Assembly: GCA_964418575.1 (NCBI GenBank) | Contig: CAYQMI010000035.1 | Location: forward strand, 1-30,690 | DNA: 30,690 nt | Direction of reading: 5' to 3' | Source of the DNA: Glaciecola sp964418575 | GTDB taxonomy: Bacteria > Pseudomonadota > Gammaproteobacteria > Enterobacterales > Alteromonadaceae | Notes under the pieces: generated by a model | The model's input: only the letters and a program-made list of their open reading frames with translations | What the model was told of the DNA's origin: nothing | The model's database searches: none | Shown here: positions 1 through 6,621 of the stretch, in pieces | Layout: each line of letters starts with the position of its first letter | How positions within the stretch are numbered: position 1 is the first letter of the stretch | Translations under genes and position numbers: made by a program

Positions 1-4
1 ACAT

Positions 5-23
5 ATAAGCCGATACGGCTTAT
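5..23 (-). terminator. Hairpin just past infA, possible terminator
   Basis: ATAAGCCG and CGGCTTAT form a perfect 8-bp stem around a 3-base loop, 12 bases past the infA stop codon. The window ends four bases beyond the stem, so a following U-run cannot be judged. The position suits the end of infA transcription, but the terminator call is an inference. Confidence 0.4.
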
Positions 24-50
24 CTTGCGCGATACTTATCTTGCGCGGTA
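19..50. repeat. 16-bp tandem duplication at the 3' end of infA
   Basis: Two adjacent 16-base units, 19-34 and 35-50, differ at one position (CTTATCTTGCGCGATA, then CTTATCTTGCGCGGTA). The right unit holds the last codons and stop of infA. The left unit repeats the same Arg-Ala-Arg-stop coding sequence just past the real stop. The pattern looks like a small slippage duplication. Confidence 0.75.
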
Positions 51-254
51 AATAATGCGACCTTTCGTCAAATCGTAAGGCGTCATTTCAACGGTCACTT
101 TGTCACCGGTGAGAATTCGAATATAGTTTTTACGCATTTTTCCAGAGATGTGAGCCGTCACAACGTGACCATTTTCTAGCTCAACTCGGAACATGGTATT
201 GGGAAGGGTATCTTGTATTACACCTTCCATTTCAATGCAGTCTTCTTTTGCCAT
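36..254 (-). CDS. infA: Translation initiation factor IF-1
   Basis: The product has 72 residues, the usual length of bacterial IF-1, and is a single S1/OB-fold domain. It begins MAKEDCIEMEG and ends GRIIYRAR, both typical of the family. IF-1 binds the A site of the 30S subunit and helps IF-2 and IF-3 select the initiator tRNA in the cytoplasm. The gene is last in the leftward order trxB-aat-bpt-infA. Enterobacteria also keep infA near aat and trxB. The 194-base gap after bpt contains its own promoter-like sequence, so infA is probably transcribed at least partly independently. The ATG start is fixed by family alignment. The ribosome binding site is weak, with GGGGT lying rather far from the ATG. 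Confidence 0.97.
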   Translation of the reverse strand: MAKEDCIEMEGVIQDTLPNTMFRVELENGHVVTAHISGKMRKNYIRILTGDKVTVEMTPYDLTKGRIIYRAR

Positions 255-320
255 CTACAGCACTTACCCCAAAGTAATTTATGATTGATTAAATTTTGCC
301 GCGCGAACCTTAACTAAAAA

Positions 321-349
321 CGTATAAATAGTAAAGTATTTACTGACAA
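321..349 (-). promoter_or_regulatory. Candidate sigma-70 promoter for infA
   Basis: Read on the minus strand, TTGTCA (-35, five of six consensus bases) is followed after 17 bases by TATACG (-10, four of six). It lies about 70 bases before the infA start. This is a visual match only. Confidence 0.4.
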
Positions 350-448
350 TTAGTGCGTGATTATTGGCTTATGTAAACAAAGTCTGTTTTTATTTTACAA
401 ATTGCACAAATTTTGGACGAGCTAGTATGCAAATGCATACACGCCCAG

Positions 449-1141
449 TTAATCGAAGATTAACCAACGGTTGTCGATGAGTCGATGATAAGGCTTAAAA
501 TCAGTTTTGTAGTTCATCTTTTGGCAAGCATCTATTTGGTAGCCTAAGTATAGAAAGGGCAAAGATAGCTTCTTAGCATGTTCTATTTGTTGCATGATCA
601 TAAACTTGCCTAAGGATAGGTGTGCGTACTCAGGGCTGTAATATGTATATAGCGCAGAAAGCCCATCGTTAACTGTATCTGTGACGGCTACCGCTAATAA
701 ATTAGCGTTTTCATCTCTGGCCTCTAAAAATGAAGGCTCTTGCCATTGGCTTCGAATAAAGTTGCGATACTGCGTATAGCTCGCAGGGTACATACTGCCA
801 TCGGCATGAAAAGCGCTAATATATTTTTCGTAAAGTGGATAGTGGTCGTCACGCTCTAATTCAGTCAGGCGCACGATAACATCGCTGTTCTTATTCAGAA
901 TACGTCGTTGGCTTTTACTTGCTTTGAATTGATGAACATCTACACGAACCGACTGACATTGATTACAGCTTGGGCAGTGTGGTCGATAAATTTGTTCGCC
1001 ACTGCGCCTAAAACCAACATGCATTAATTGCCCGTACAATTGGGGTAATTCCTCGGCAGGAGACATGCATACCAGCAGCCTTTCTTGCTGGTCAGGTAAA
1101 TAGTTACAGGTAAATTGCTGCGTTATCCCAAACTTGCTCAT
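449..1141 (-). CDS. bpt: Aspartate/glutamate leucyltransferase (N-end rule)
   Basis: This is a 230-residue member of the ATE/Bpt family. The cytoplasmic enzyme transfers leucine from Leu-tRNA to proteins with N-terminal Asp or Glu, marking them for ClpS/ClpAP. The N-terminal region carries the conserved cysteines (C12, and C56, C59 and C62 in PHCPSCNQC), followed by SVRVDV and SKSQRRIL, as in the family. The open frame extends ten codons upstream, but the ATG at 1141 is preferred. It aligns with relatives, has GGTGGAG a few bases upstream, and overlaps the aat stop as ATGA, suggesting translational coupling. Bacterial Bpt enzymes prefer Leu rather than Arg; the exact specificity here is inferred from phylum and context. 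Confidence 0.93.
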   Translation of the reverse strand: MSKFGITQQFTCNYLPDQQERLLVCMSPAEELPQLYGQLMHVGFRRSGEQIYRPHCPSCNQCQSVRVDVHQFKASKSQRRILNKNSDVIVRLTELERDDHYPLYEKYISAFHADGSMYPASYTQYRNFIRSQWQEPSFLEARDENANLLAVAVTDTVNDGLSALYTYYSPEYAHLSLGKFMIMQQIEHAKKLSLPFLYLGYQIDACQKMNYKTDFKPYHRLIDNRWLIFD

Positions 1142-1872
1142 GTAAACTCCACCGCTTGTTGCGTCCAACAAGTATCGCTTACGATTTGTCTAATTGCTCT
1201 ATGCCACATAGCTATAAATTCAGTTCTTGGCACCTCAAAACAACCGAGGGTCTCTAAGTGTGGGTTTACCATTTGGCAGTCGATAAAATTGAGTGAGTGC
1301 CTGCGCATGTGCAGCACCAGTGCATAAAATGCAGCTTTACTGGCATCGGTTTTAAGATGAAACATCGACTCACCGCAAAATCCACCGTTGATGGCAACAC
1401 CGTAGAGTCCACCCACCAAATTTGTCTGTGCATCCCAGATTTCAATAGAGTGCGCCCAGCCAATCTTATGCAAGCGTTTGTATGCGTCAATCATTTCATC
1501 CGTTATCCAAGTGCTATTGTTATGCTGCTCATCCTCTATTTGGATTTTAGCTCTAGGCACTTTTGCACAGTGCTTGAGCACGGCTTCGAATTCCCGATCC
1601 ATTGTTGCGGTATAGCCATTTTTGCGGATGCTTTTTAGTAAGCTTTTGGAAGGGTAGAAGTCTTCGGTACTTATGATCCCCCTAGGATCTGGCGACCACC
1701 ATAGCAGTGGCTCGCCTTCACTGAACCAAGGAAATATACCTTGACTGTATGCATGCAGAAGGCGCTCTGGTGACAAATCGCCACCAAATGCTAACAAACC
1801 GTTAGGTTCATCAAGTGCTAAATTAACGGAAGGGAAGGTGAGCTCATGATCGAGTCTAAATAACTCCAGCAT
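1138..1872 (-). CDS. aat: Leucyl/phenylalanyl-tRNA-protein transferase
   Basis: The 244-residue product starts MLELFRLDHELTFP and contains GGDLSPERLLHAYSQGIFPWF (residues 30-50, key GIFPWF) and LLWWSPDPRGII, hallmarks of Aat. The cytoplasmic enzyme attaches Leu or Phe to proteins with N-terminal Lys or Arg, creating primary destabilising residues for ClpS/ClpAP. E. coli Aat has 234 residues, so the length is normal. The gene overlaps bpt by four bases (ATGA). Together the pair makes N-degrons from both basic and acidic N-termini. A G-rich ribosome binding site (GGGGG) lies just before the ATG and directly after a strong hairpin at 1885-1924. Confidence 0.97.
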   Translation of the reverse strand: MLELFRLDHELTFPSVNLALDEPNGLLAFGGDLSPERLLHAYSQGIFPWFSEGEPLLWWSPDPRGIISTEDFYPSKSLLKSIRKNGYTATMDREFEAVLKHCAKVPRAKIQIEDEQHNNSTWITDEMIDAYKRLHKIGWAHSIEIWDAQTNLVGGLYGVAINGGFCGESMFHLKTDASKAAFYALVLHMRRHSLNFIDCQMVNPHLETLGCFEVPRTEFIAMWHRAIRQIVSDTCWTQQAVEFT

Positions 1873-1884
1873 AGCGCCCCCATA

Positions 1885-1924
1885 AGTTGGCTATCAAGTG
1901 CGCTGCGCCCCTTGATAGCCAACT
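1885..1924 (-). promoter_or_regulatory. Perfect 14-bp hairpin between trxB and aat
   Basis: AGTTGGCTATCAAG (1885-1898) and CTTGATAGCCAACT (1911-1924) are exact reverse complements around a 12-base loop that is itself GC-rich and self-complementary (GCGC-A-GCGC). No U-run follows on the minus strand. Instead the aat ribosome binding site starts about three bases later. It may be an mRNA-processing or stabilising hairpin, or a translational control element, rather than a simple terminator. Confidence 0.7.
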
Positions 1925-1946
1925 CATCACTGGCGAGTAATGGTCT

Positions 1947-2897
1947 TTACAGCGCATCCAAGAATTTTTCAGCATCTAGCGCCGCCATACAGCCCGTTCC
2001 AGCAGACGTGATTGCTTGACGATATACATGATCGCTAACATCGCCTGCTGCAAAAACACCGGGTACACTGGTTTGTGTTGCATTACCGTGTAATCCGCTA
2101 TTAACAACGATATAGCCATCTTTCATTTCAAGTTGGCCATCGAAAATATTGGTATTAGGACTATGACCAATCGCAATAAATACGCCCATGGCGTCCTGCT
2201 CTGAGACTTCGTTAGTTTCAGTATCGCGAATCTTTATACCCGTTACGCCCATTTCATCGCCTACTACTTCCTCAAGGGTTTTGTTGAGATGAAGGGTCAC
2301 ATTGCCGTTTTTAGCTTTGTCTAATAAACGGTCAGCTAGAATTTTTTCGCTACGGAAACTGGTTCTGCGGTGAACAACGTGCACCTCAGAAGCGATGTTT
2401 GATAGATACAAAGCCTCTTCAACCGCCGTATTACCTCCACCTACAACCGCCACTTTTTGATTTTTGTAAAAGAAACCATCACAGGTAGCACAAGCGCTTA
2501 CGCCTTTGCCCATGAAGTTCGTTTCACTCTCAAGACCTAAATATTTAGCTGATGCACCAGTGGCAATGATAAGGGCATCGCAAGTGTAGGTGCCGTTGTC
2601 GCCTTTTAGGGTAAACGGGCGTTGTTTTAGGTCGGTTTCGTTGATGTGGTCAAAAATAATTTCGGTATCGAATTTTTCTGCGTGCTTTTGCATTCTTACC
2701 ATCAAGTCTGGACCGGTAAGGTCGTCTGGGTCGCCTGGCCAGTTCTCAACTTCGGTAGTGGTGGTAAGTTGTCCACCTTGCTGAATACCGGTCAACAATA
2801 CCGGTTTTAAGTTAGCTCTCGCTGCATATACTGCGGCGCTATACCCTGCAGGGCCTGAGCCCAATATTAATAGTGGCACGTGTCTGGTGTTTGCCAT
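1947..2897 (-). CDS. trxB: Thioredoxin-disulfide reductase
   Basis: The 316-residue flavoprotein uses NADPH to reduce thioredoxin in the cytoplasm. Visible features are the FAD-binding GSGPAG (13-18), the redox-active C136-A-T-C139 in the SACATCDGFF motif, the NADPH-binding GGGNTA (153-158), HRRTSFR after it, and AAGDVSD near the C-terminus. Length and motif order match E. coli TrxB. The start is supported by GGAG eight bases upstream of the ATG. It is the first gene of the leftward trxB-aat-bpt-infA group and is divergent from yfbV. The 232-base divergent region before it should hold its promoter, but I could not pick one out with confidence. Confidence 0.98.
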   Translation of the reverse strand: MANTRHVPLLILGSGPAGYSAAVYAARANLKPVLLTGIQQGGQLTTTTEVENWPGDPDDLTGPDLMVRMQKHAEKFDTEIIFDHINETDLKQRPFTLKGDNGTYTCDALIIATGASAKYLGLESETNFMGKGVSACATCDGFFYKNQKVAVVGGGNTAVEEALYLSNIASEVHVVHRRTSFRSEKILADRLLDKAKNGNVTLHLNKTLEEVVGDEMGVTGIKIRDTETNEVSEQDAMGVFIAIGHSPNTNIFDGQLEMKDGYIVVNSGLHGNATQTSVPGVFAAGDVSDHVYRQAITSAGTGCMAALDAEKFLDAL

Positions 2898-3129
2898 TTA
2901 CTTCTCCGAACAAAATATTGATGGTCGCAAATATGCGGGCAGAATTTTTAATTTCAATCGCGCCAGATATCTAATTAAATATAGAAAAGCACTAAAATGC
3001 CCATATATGCGTATAAACCGTATGTTATGTAATGCTTTGTTACCAATAGAGTACTGGTAATAATTGCCGCTTAGAGTAGCATCTATGTTATGCTTTGAGT
3101 AGTTTCGATGAAGGATTTGCGAGAGCAAT

Positions 3130-3576
3130 ATGTTACATCTTATACCCACTTACATTAAAGATGGCCGCGAGTACATGCGCATCTGGCCTATGGAAAAACA
3201 ACTCTTTAGTTTATTTCCCGAGTGCCGCATTATCTCGGCTACCAAATTTGGTATCCAAGTGATGCCGCCCATAGCTGTAATGGTAGCTGCTTTGCAACTG
3301 CACTATTTGGGTTTGGAGTTTTTACCTCAAGCTTTAACAGTGAGCATCTTCTTTTTCTCTTTGCCCTTACAAGGGCTGTTTTGGTTAGGTAATCGGGCAA
3401 ATCAAGCACTTGGTCCAAGCATGTTAGCGTGGTACCACGATATTTATCAAAAAATGCAAAGCCAAGGCTGTGCGCTTGAGTCAATGTCTGCAAAGCCAAC
3501 TTTTAAAGACTTAGCGAAGCTTCTTAGAACCGCATTTAAAGAATTAGATAAAGCATTTACTAAAGATTTGTTTTAA
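3130..3576 (+). CDS. yfbV: YfbV/UPF0208 inner-membrane protein
   Basis: The 148-residue protein matches the YfbV family through the N-terminal DGREYMRIWPMEKQL, the MPPIAV stretch, SLPLQGLFWLGNR and the C-terminal LAKLLRTAFKELDK. Two membrane segments are visible, at about residues 43-60 and 65-87, joined by a very short loop, with cytoplasmic flanks predicted. In E. coli, YfbV insulates neighbouring chromosomal regions from MatP-dependent organisation of the terminus macrodomain. Whether it does so here is inferred only from family membership. The start ATG has GAGAG shortly upstream. The gene converges on sprT and the two overlap by four bases. Confidence 0.9.
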   Translation: MLHLIPTYIKDGREYMRIWPMEKQLFSLFPECRIISATKFGIQVMPPIAVMVAALQLHYLGLEFLPQALTVSIFFFSLPLQGLFWLGNRANQALGPSMLAWYHDIYQKMQSQGCALESMSAKPTFKDLAKLLRTAFKELDKAFTKDLF

Positions 3577-4064
3577 TCCACTTTTGCAAGAATAAGAGGG
3601 TTTCTGCAGCGTTTGCAAATATAACTTTGTTTGCCTGCGACCACTCGGTTATGTCGAATACTCGTCAACTGAATCTTCCCACACCGACATTCGTAATCGT
3701 GCATTTTGATGCCCGCCTTTTTAACATCCAAGGTGTGAGTAACTTTTGGGCTAACCCTCAATAAATCGCGCATTACATATTGCCATTCTTTACCATGAGG
3801 TTTTACTCTCCCGCAGTGCTGAAATACTGCTATGTGCGCAAGCTCATGAGGAATTACGTCTGATAAAAAGTACTCAGTGTTCTGAGCAAATAGTTTTGGC
3901 TGAAGTTTGATAATGTTTTTTTGCAGAACCGCCGCACCAGCAATCCTTCCTCGTTGATTCAAAACAAGTGTAGGGGCGCTCGAGACCATAAAGTTGCTGC
4001 CTTCAAGCTTTTCTATCCAGTCTTGCAGCGACTTTTCTGCGAGTAATTGTAGGCTACTTAGCAT
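3573..4064 (-). CDS. sprT: SprT family zinc metalloprotease-like protein
   Basis: The 163-residue product has the zinc-binding HELAH motif (73-77), a likely third ligand in KPHGKEW (H90) and a C-terminal zinc ribbon (C126, C128, C150, C153), the layout of bacterial SprT. The fold is related to the protease domain of eukaryotic Spartan. The bacterial role is poorly known, and no substrate can be named. Length agrees with E. coli SprT (165 residues). The gene ends within the last codons of yfbV: the shared TTAA gives a TAA stop on both strands. No terminator is visible between them. The start ATG has GGGTAG directly upstream, which is a little close for a ribosome binding site. Confidence 0.93.
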   Translation of the reverse strand: MLSSLQLLAEKSLQDWIEKLEGSNFMVSSAPTLVLNQRGRIAGAAVLQKNIIKLQPKLFAQNTEYFLSDVIPHELAHIAVFQHCGRVKPHGKEWQYVMRDLLRVSPKVTHTLDVKKAGIKMHDYECRCGKIQLTSIRHNRVVAGKQSYICKRCRNPLILAKVD

Positions 4065-4196
4065 CTACCCAACTTTTAAAATTGGCTTTTATGTTTGGAT
4101 GCATTGATTTGGGCTGCATTTAATGTCCGGAATGTTAAGGGTGATTACTGTTGAAAGTTTACGTGTGTCGGGCATACACAATCAAGGGCGCAATAA

Positions 4197-4224
4197 AAAA
4201 GAGAGTCAAATTTGACTCTCTTTT
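4197..4224 (-). terminator. Rho-independent terminator after sppA
   Basis: The perfect palindrome AAAAGAGAGTCAAA / TTTGACTCTCTTTT lies 20 bases past the sppA stop. On the minus strand the stem ends in a U-run, as in an intrinsic terminator. It separates sppA from sprT, which runs in the same direction. Confidence 0.85.
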
Positions 4225-4244
4225 AGTATTAAACCATATCAGTA

Positions 4245-6086
4245 CTATTTAACTTGGCATTCTAAGCACAGAACATAGCTCGACATTGGGTCATTAAGCT
4301 TAGTTAGGGTTTTAATTTCCGCTTCAATGTCGTTTGCTGCACGCAAAATCGGATGCGTTGGCAAATCAAAATTAGCTCCACCGAATATCACCTGAGCGTT
4401 TTTAAAGAAATTCTGCCAGAAGATCTCTTGCGCAGATAACTTTGGAGTCACGTAGCGAGTATCGAAGTCCTCTAACTCAGCCAGTTCAGCCGCTTTGGCA
4501 ATTGCAAGTTCAACATCACCAAGCTCATCTACTAAACCTAACTCCAATGCTTGCGTTCCAATCCATACGCGACCTTGTGCAATTTCATTCGTGGCTTCTT
4601 TACTCATGTTTCTCTCAGTTGCTACTAAGGTTATGAAACGGTCGTAGCCATTTTCGATGCCCATTTGAATGAGGTTTTTATAGCCTTCACTAAGCTCTCT
4701 GTCTACACCAATCCCATTTAGCTCATTGGTAGCAACACCGTCTGAATGAATGCCTAAATAGTCAAAGGTGTTTTCAAAAGTTACAAACATGCCAAAAATA
4801 CCGATTGAACCTGTGATAGTGCTGGGTTCAGCGATGATATGGTCGGCGCTTGCGGAAATCCAATAACCGCCAGAAGCCGCATAGGTACTCATTGAAGCAA
4901 CGACAGGTTTTCCAGCTTGTTTTAACAGCTCTACTTCGTTGCGAATGACTTCAGACGCAAACGCGCTGCCGCCAGGAGAGTCCACTTGCAATACTACTGC
5001 TTTAACTGTGTCGTCCTCACGCGCTTGTCTGAGCAGCGCAGCAGTGCTGTCACCGCCTATCGTACCGGCTTTTTGTTTGCCATCTAAAATGGTGCCTTTT
5101 GCTACCACAACCGCAACCTTGTCTTTTTGCGAGGGAACGCTAGGTAGGGGCGGGTTGATAATGTTCATGTAGTTGTCAAACGTGATGGCGTTGTAGGGTT
5201 TGTCATCGCTGCCTTCACCTAACAGGGCAGTCATTTCACTGCGGAATTCATGGCGTGTGCGCAGACCATCTACCCAATTGTTACTTAAGGCATACTTAGC
5301 TGAATCACCTTCAACAGCAGCGAATTTACTCAGTACTTGGTCAAAGGTTTCATCAAAATTACCAGTGTCAAAAGGGCGTGTTCCCGCAACATTGTTTTTG
5401 TACTGAGACCATAGTTCGTTTAACCACGCGCGATTAGCTTCTTTTGCTTCAGGAGACATGTCGTTGCGCGTAAATGGTTCTACCGCCGATTTGTACTTAC
5501 CCACTTTGAATATGTGTGGCGTTGCTTTGATGTTTTCTAAAGCCTCAGCAAAATAGGTACCATAGCTCGCATAGCCCTCTAGAAGCATACCGCCCATTGG
5601 GTGCAAGTATACAGAATCAGCATAAGAAGCTAGGTAATATTGATTTCTATTATATGAGTTACCAAAGGCATAAATTGGCTTGCCACTGTCTTTGAATACT
5701 TCTAGCGCCTCGCCAACGCGTTTAAGCTTGTCTAAGCCACCACCGGAGAAACCGTTTAACGACAAGATAATGGTTTCAATGCGTTTATCTTTGGCAGCAT
5801 TTTCAATTGCTTTGACTAAATCACGCACCAATACTTCAGGATTTTCCGGCTCTTGACCAAGGGCTTGTTGAAAAAACTCTTCTGCAGGGTCGACAAAGGT
5901 TTTTTCAATGACTAAGTTACCCTTCAAGTTAAGGACTAATGCACTCTTATCTTCGACCATCAGTTTGTCGGAGTCACCGCTTGATATCGCTACAATAATG
6001 GCTATAACAATGCCGATAAAAATTAGGTTAAAAAACAGTCTGCGACTGAAAGTTAACCCGGTCCATATGCCAACAAAAATGGCCTT
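4245..6086 (-). CDS. sppA: Signal peptide peptidase SppA, 67 kDa type (5' end in gap)
   Basis: 613 codons are visible. The first readable residues, KAIFVGIW, lie just ahead of a membrane anchor (about visible residues 18-36). Two S49 peptidase domains follow. The N-terminal half holds the general-base lysine in VGKYKSAVEPF (visible K199) and the C-terminal half the nucleophile in TYAASGGYW (visible S405). E. coli SppA uses K209 and S409 and has 618 residues, so only about ten residues seem to be missing into the N run. The enzyme degrades cleaved signal peptides in the inner membrane, facing the periplasm. Any reading frame continued across the N run to a Met beyond it is an artefact, because that stretch is the opposite strand of the nitroreductase gene. 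Confidence 0.95.
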   Translation of the reverse strand, partial: KAIFVGIWTGLTFSRRLFFNLIFIGIVIAIIVAISSGDSDKLMVEDKSALVLNLKGNLVIEKTFVDPAEEFFQQALGQEPENPEVLVRDLVKAIENAAKDKRIETIILSLNGFSGGGLDKLKRVGEALEVFKDSGKPIYAFGNSYNRNQYYLASYADSVYLHPMGGMLLEGYASYGTYFAEALENIKATPHIFKVGKYKSAVEPFTRNDMSPEAKEANRAWLNELWSQYKNNVAGTRPFDTGNFDETFDQVLSKFAAVEGDSAKYALSNNWVDGLRTRHEFRSEMTALLGEGSDDKPYNAITFDNYMNIINPPLPSVPSQKDKVAVVVAKGTILDGKQKAGTIGGDSTAALLRQAREDDTVKAVVLQVDSPGGSAFASEVIRNEVELLKQAGKPVVASMSTYAASGGYWISASADHIIAEPSTITGSIGIFGMFVTFENTFDYLGIHSDGVATNELNGIGVDRELSEGYKNLIQMGIENGYDRFITLVATERNMSKEATNEIAQGRVWIGTQALELGLVDELGDVELAIAKAAELAELEDFDTRYVTPKLSAQEIFWQNFFKNAQVIFGGANFDLPTHPILRAANDIEAEIKTLTKLNDPMSSYVLCLECQVK

Positions 6087-6186
6087 NNNNNNNNNNNNNN
6101 NNNNNNNNNNNNNNNNNNNNNNNNNNNNNNNNNNNNNNNNNNNNNNNNNNNNNNNNNNNNNNNNNNNNNNNNNNNNNNNNNNNNNN
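6087..6186. other. Assembly gap (100 N)
   Basis: Exactly 100 unknown bases, a conventional placeholder length. The start of sppA (about 10 codons), the divergent intergenic region and roughly the first 57 codons of the nitroreductase must lie here. The true gap is therefore probably well over 200 bases. Confidence 0.97.
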
Positions 6187-6570
6187 AAGTTGGGCGAAAT
6201 TTTTGAAGAGGCTGCTATTTGCAAGGGCGCAGAGCAGGTTAGTATCGACCGCGCACGTCAGCTACCGCTGCGTGCACCCATGGTAATCGTGGCAATTTGT
6301 AACCACAAAGAAAACGACAGCGTGCCTTGGGTAGAGCAGGTGGCATCAACCGCATGTGCCGTACAGGCTATGCAAATGGCAGCGGTCGCGCAAGGATTCC
6401 AAGGAATATGGCGCACCGGTTCGTACGCGCAAGACGAAACAGTCAAAAAAGCCTTAGAGTGTAAAGAAGATGACGAAATTTTGGGTTTTCTATATTTAGG
6501 GACAAGCCCATTAAAAACAATGAGCAAACCGAGCAGAGAAGTAGCGGATTTTGTGAGTTTTTGGGAATAA
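6187..6570 (+). CDS. ydjA: YdjA-type nitroreductase, C-terminal part (5' end in gap)
   Basis: 127 codons are readable, corresponding to roughly residues 58 onward of the 183-residue E. coli YdjA. Matching segments are RARQLPLRAPMVIVA, VPWVEQVASTACAVQAMQMAA, QGFQGIWRTG and ILGFLYLGT. The family consists of small FMN-dependent NAD(P)H nitro/quinone reductases. The physiological substrate is unknown, so only a general oxidoreductase role is claimed. The N-terminal FMN-binding residues are hidden by the gap. It is divergent from sppA, as ydjA and sppA are also neighbours in E. coli. It converges on pykA across a shared terminator. Confidence 0.88.
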   Translation, partial: KLGEIFEEAAICKGAEQVSIDRARQLPLRAPMVIVAICNHKENDSVPWVEQVASTACAVQAMQMAAVAQGFQGIWRTGSYAQDETVKKALECKEDDEILGFLYLGTSPLKTMSKPSREVADFVSFWE

Positions 6571-6572
6571 AA

Positions 6573-6605
6573 AAACGCGCCTCAAAGATAGCCTTGGGCG
6601 CGTTT
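6573..6605. terminator. Bidirectional terminator between ydjA and pykA
   Basis: AAACGCGCC (6573-6581) pairs with GGCGCGTTT (6597-6605), with a further A-run on the left side and T-rich sequence on the right. It begins two bases after the nitroreductase stop and lies 17 bases past the pykA stop, so it can serve both convergent genes. Confidence 0.75.
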
Positions 6606-6621
6606 AAATATGGTGCTCAGC

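Noticed and set aside
425..440. Palindrome GTATGCA-AA-TGCATAC just past bpt as a terminator
   Set aside because: The stem is only 7 bp with a two-base loop and no U-run follows. It is too weak to call.
1142..1171. Ten extra N-terminal codons for bpt
   Set aside because: The ATG at 1141 aligns with family members, has a good ribosome binding site and forms the ATGA overlap with aat.
2898..3149. 83-codon minus-strand frame upstream of trxB
   Set aside because: It has no recognisable similarity, an odd composition, and covers the divergent promoter region and the start of yfbV.
4245..6224. A 659-codon minus-strand frame running through the N gap as an extended SppA
   Set aside because: The residues before the N run in that frame come from antisense of the nitroreductase gene. 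The real SppA start lies inside the gap.
5908..6570. A 220-codon plus-strand frame joining sppA antisense to the nitroreductase
   Set aside because: Only the part right of the gap resembles YdjA. The left part is antisense to the SppA membrane anchor.
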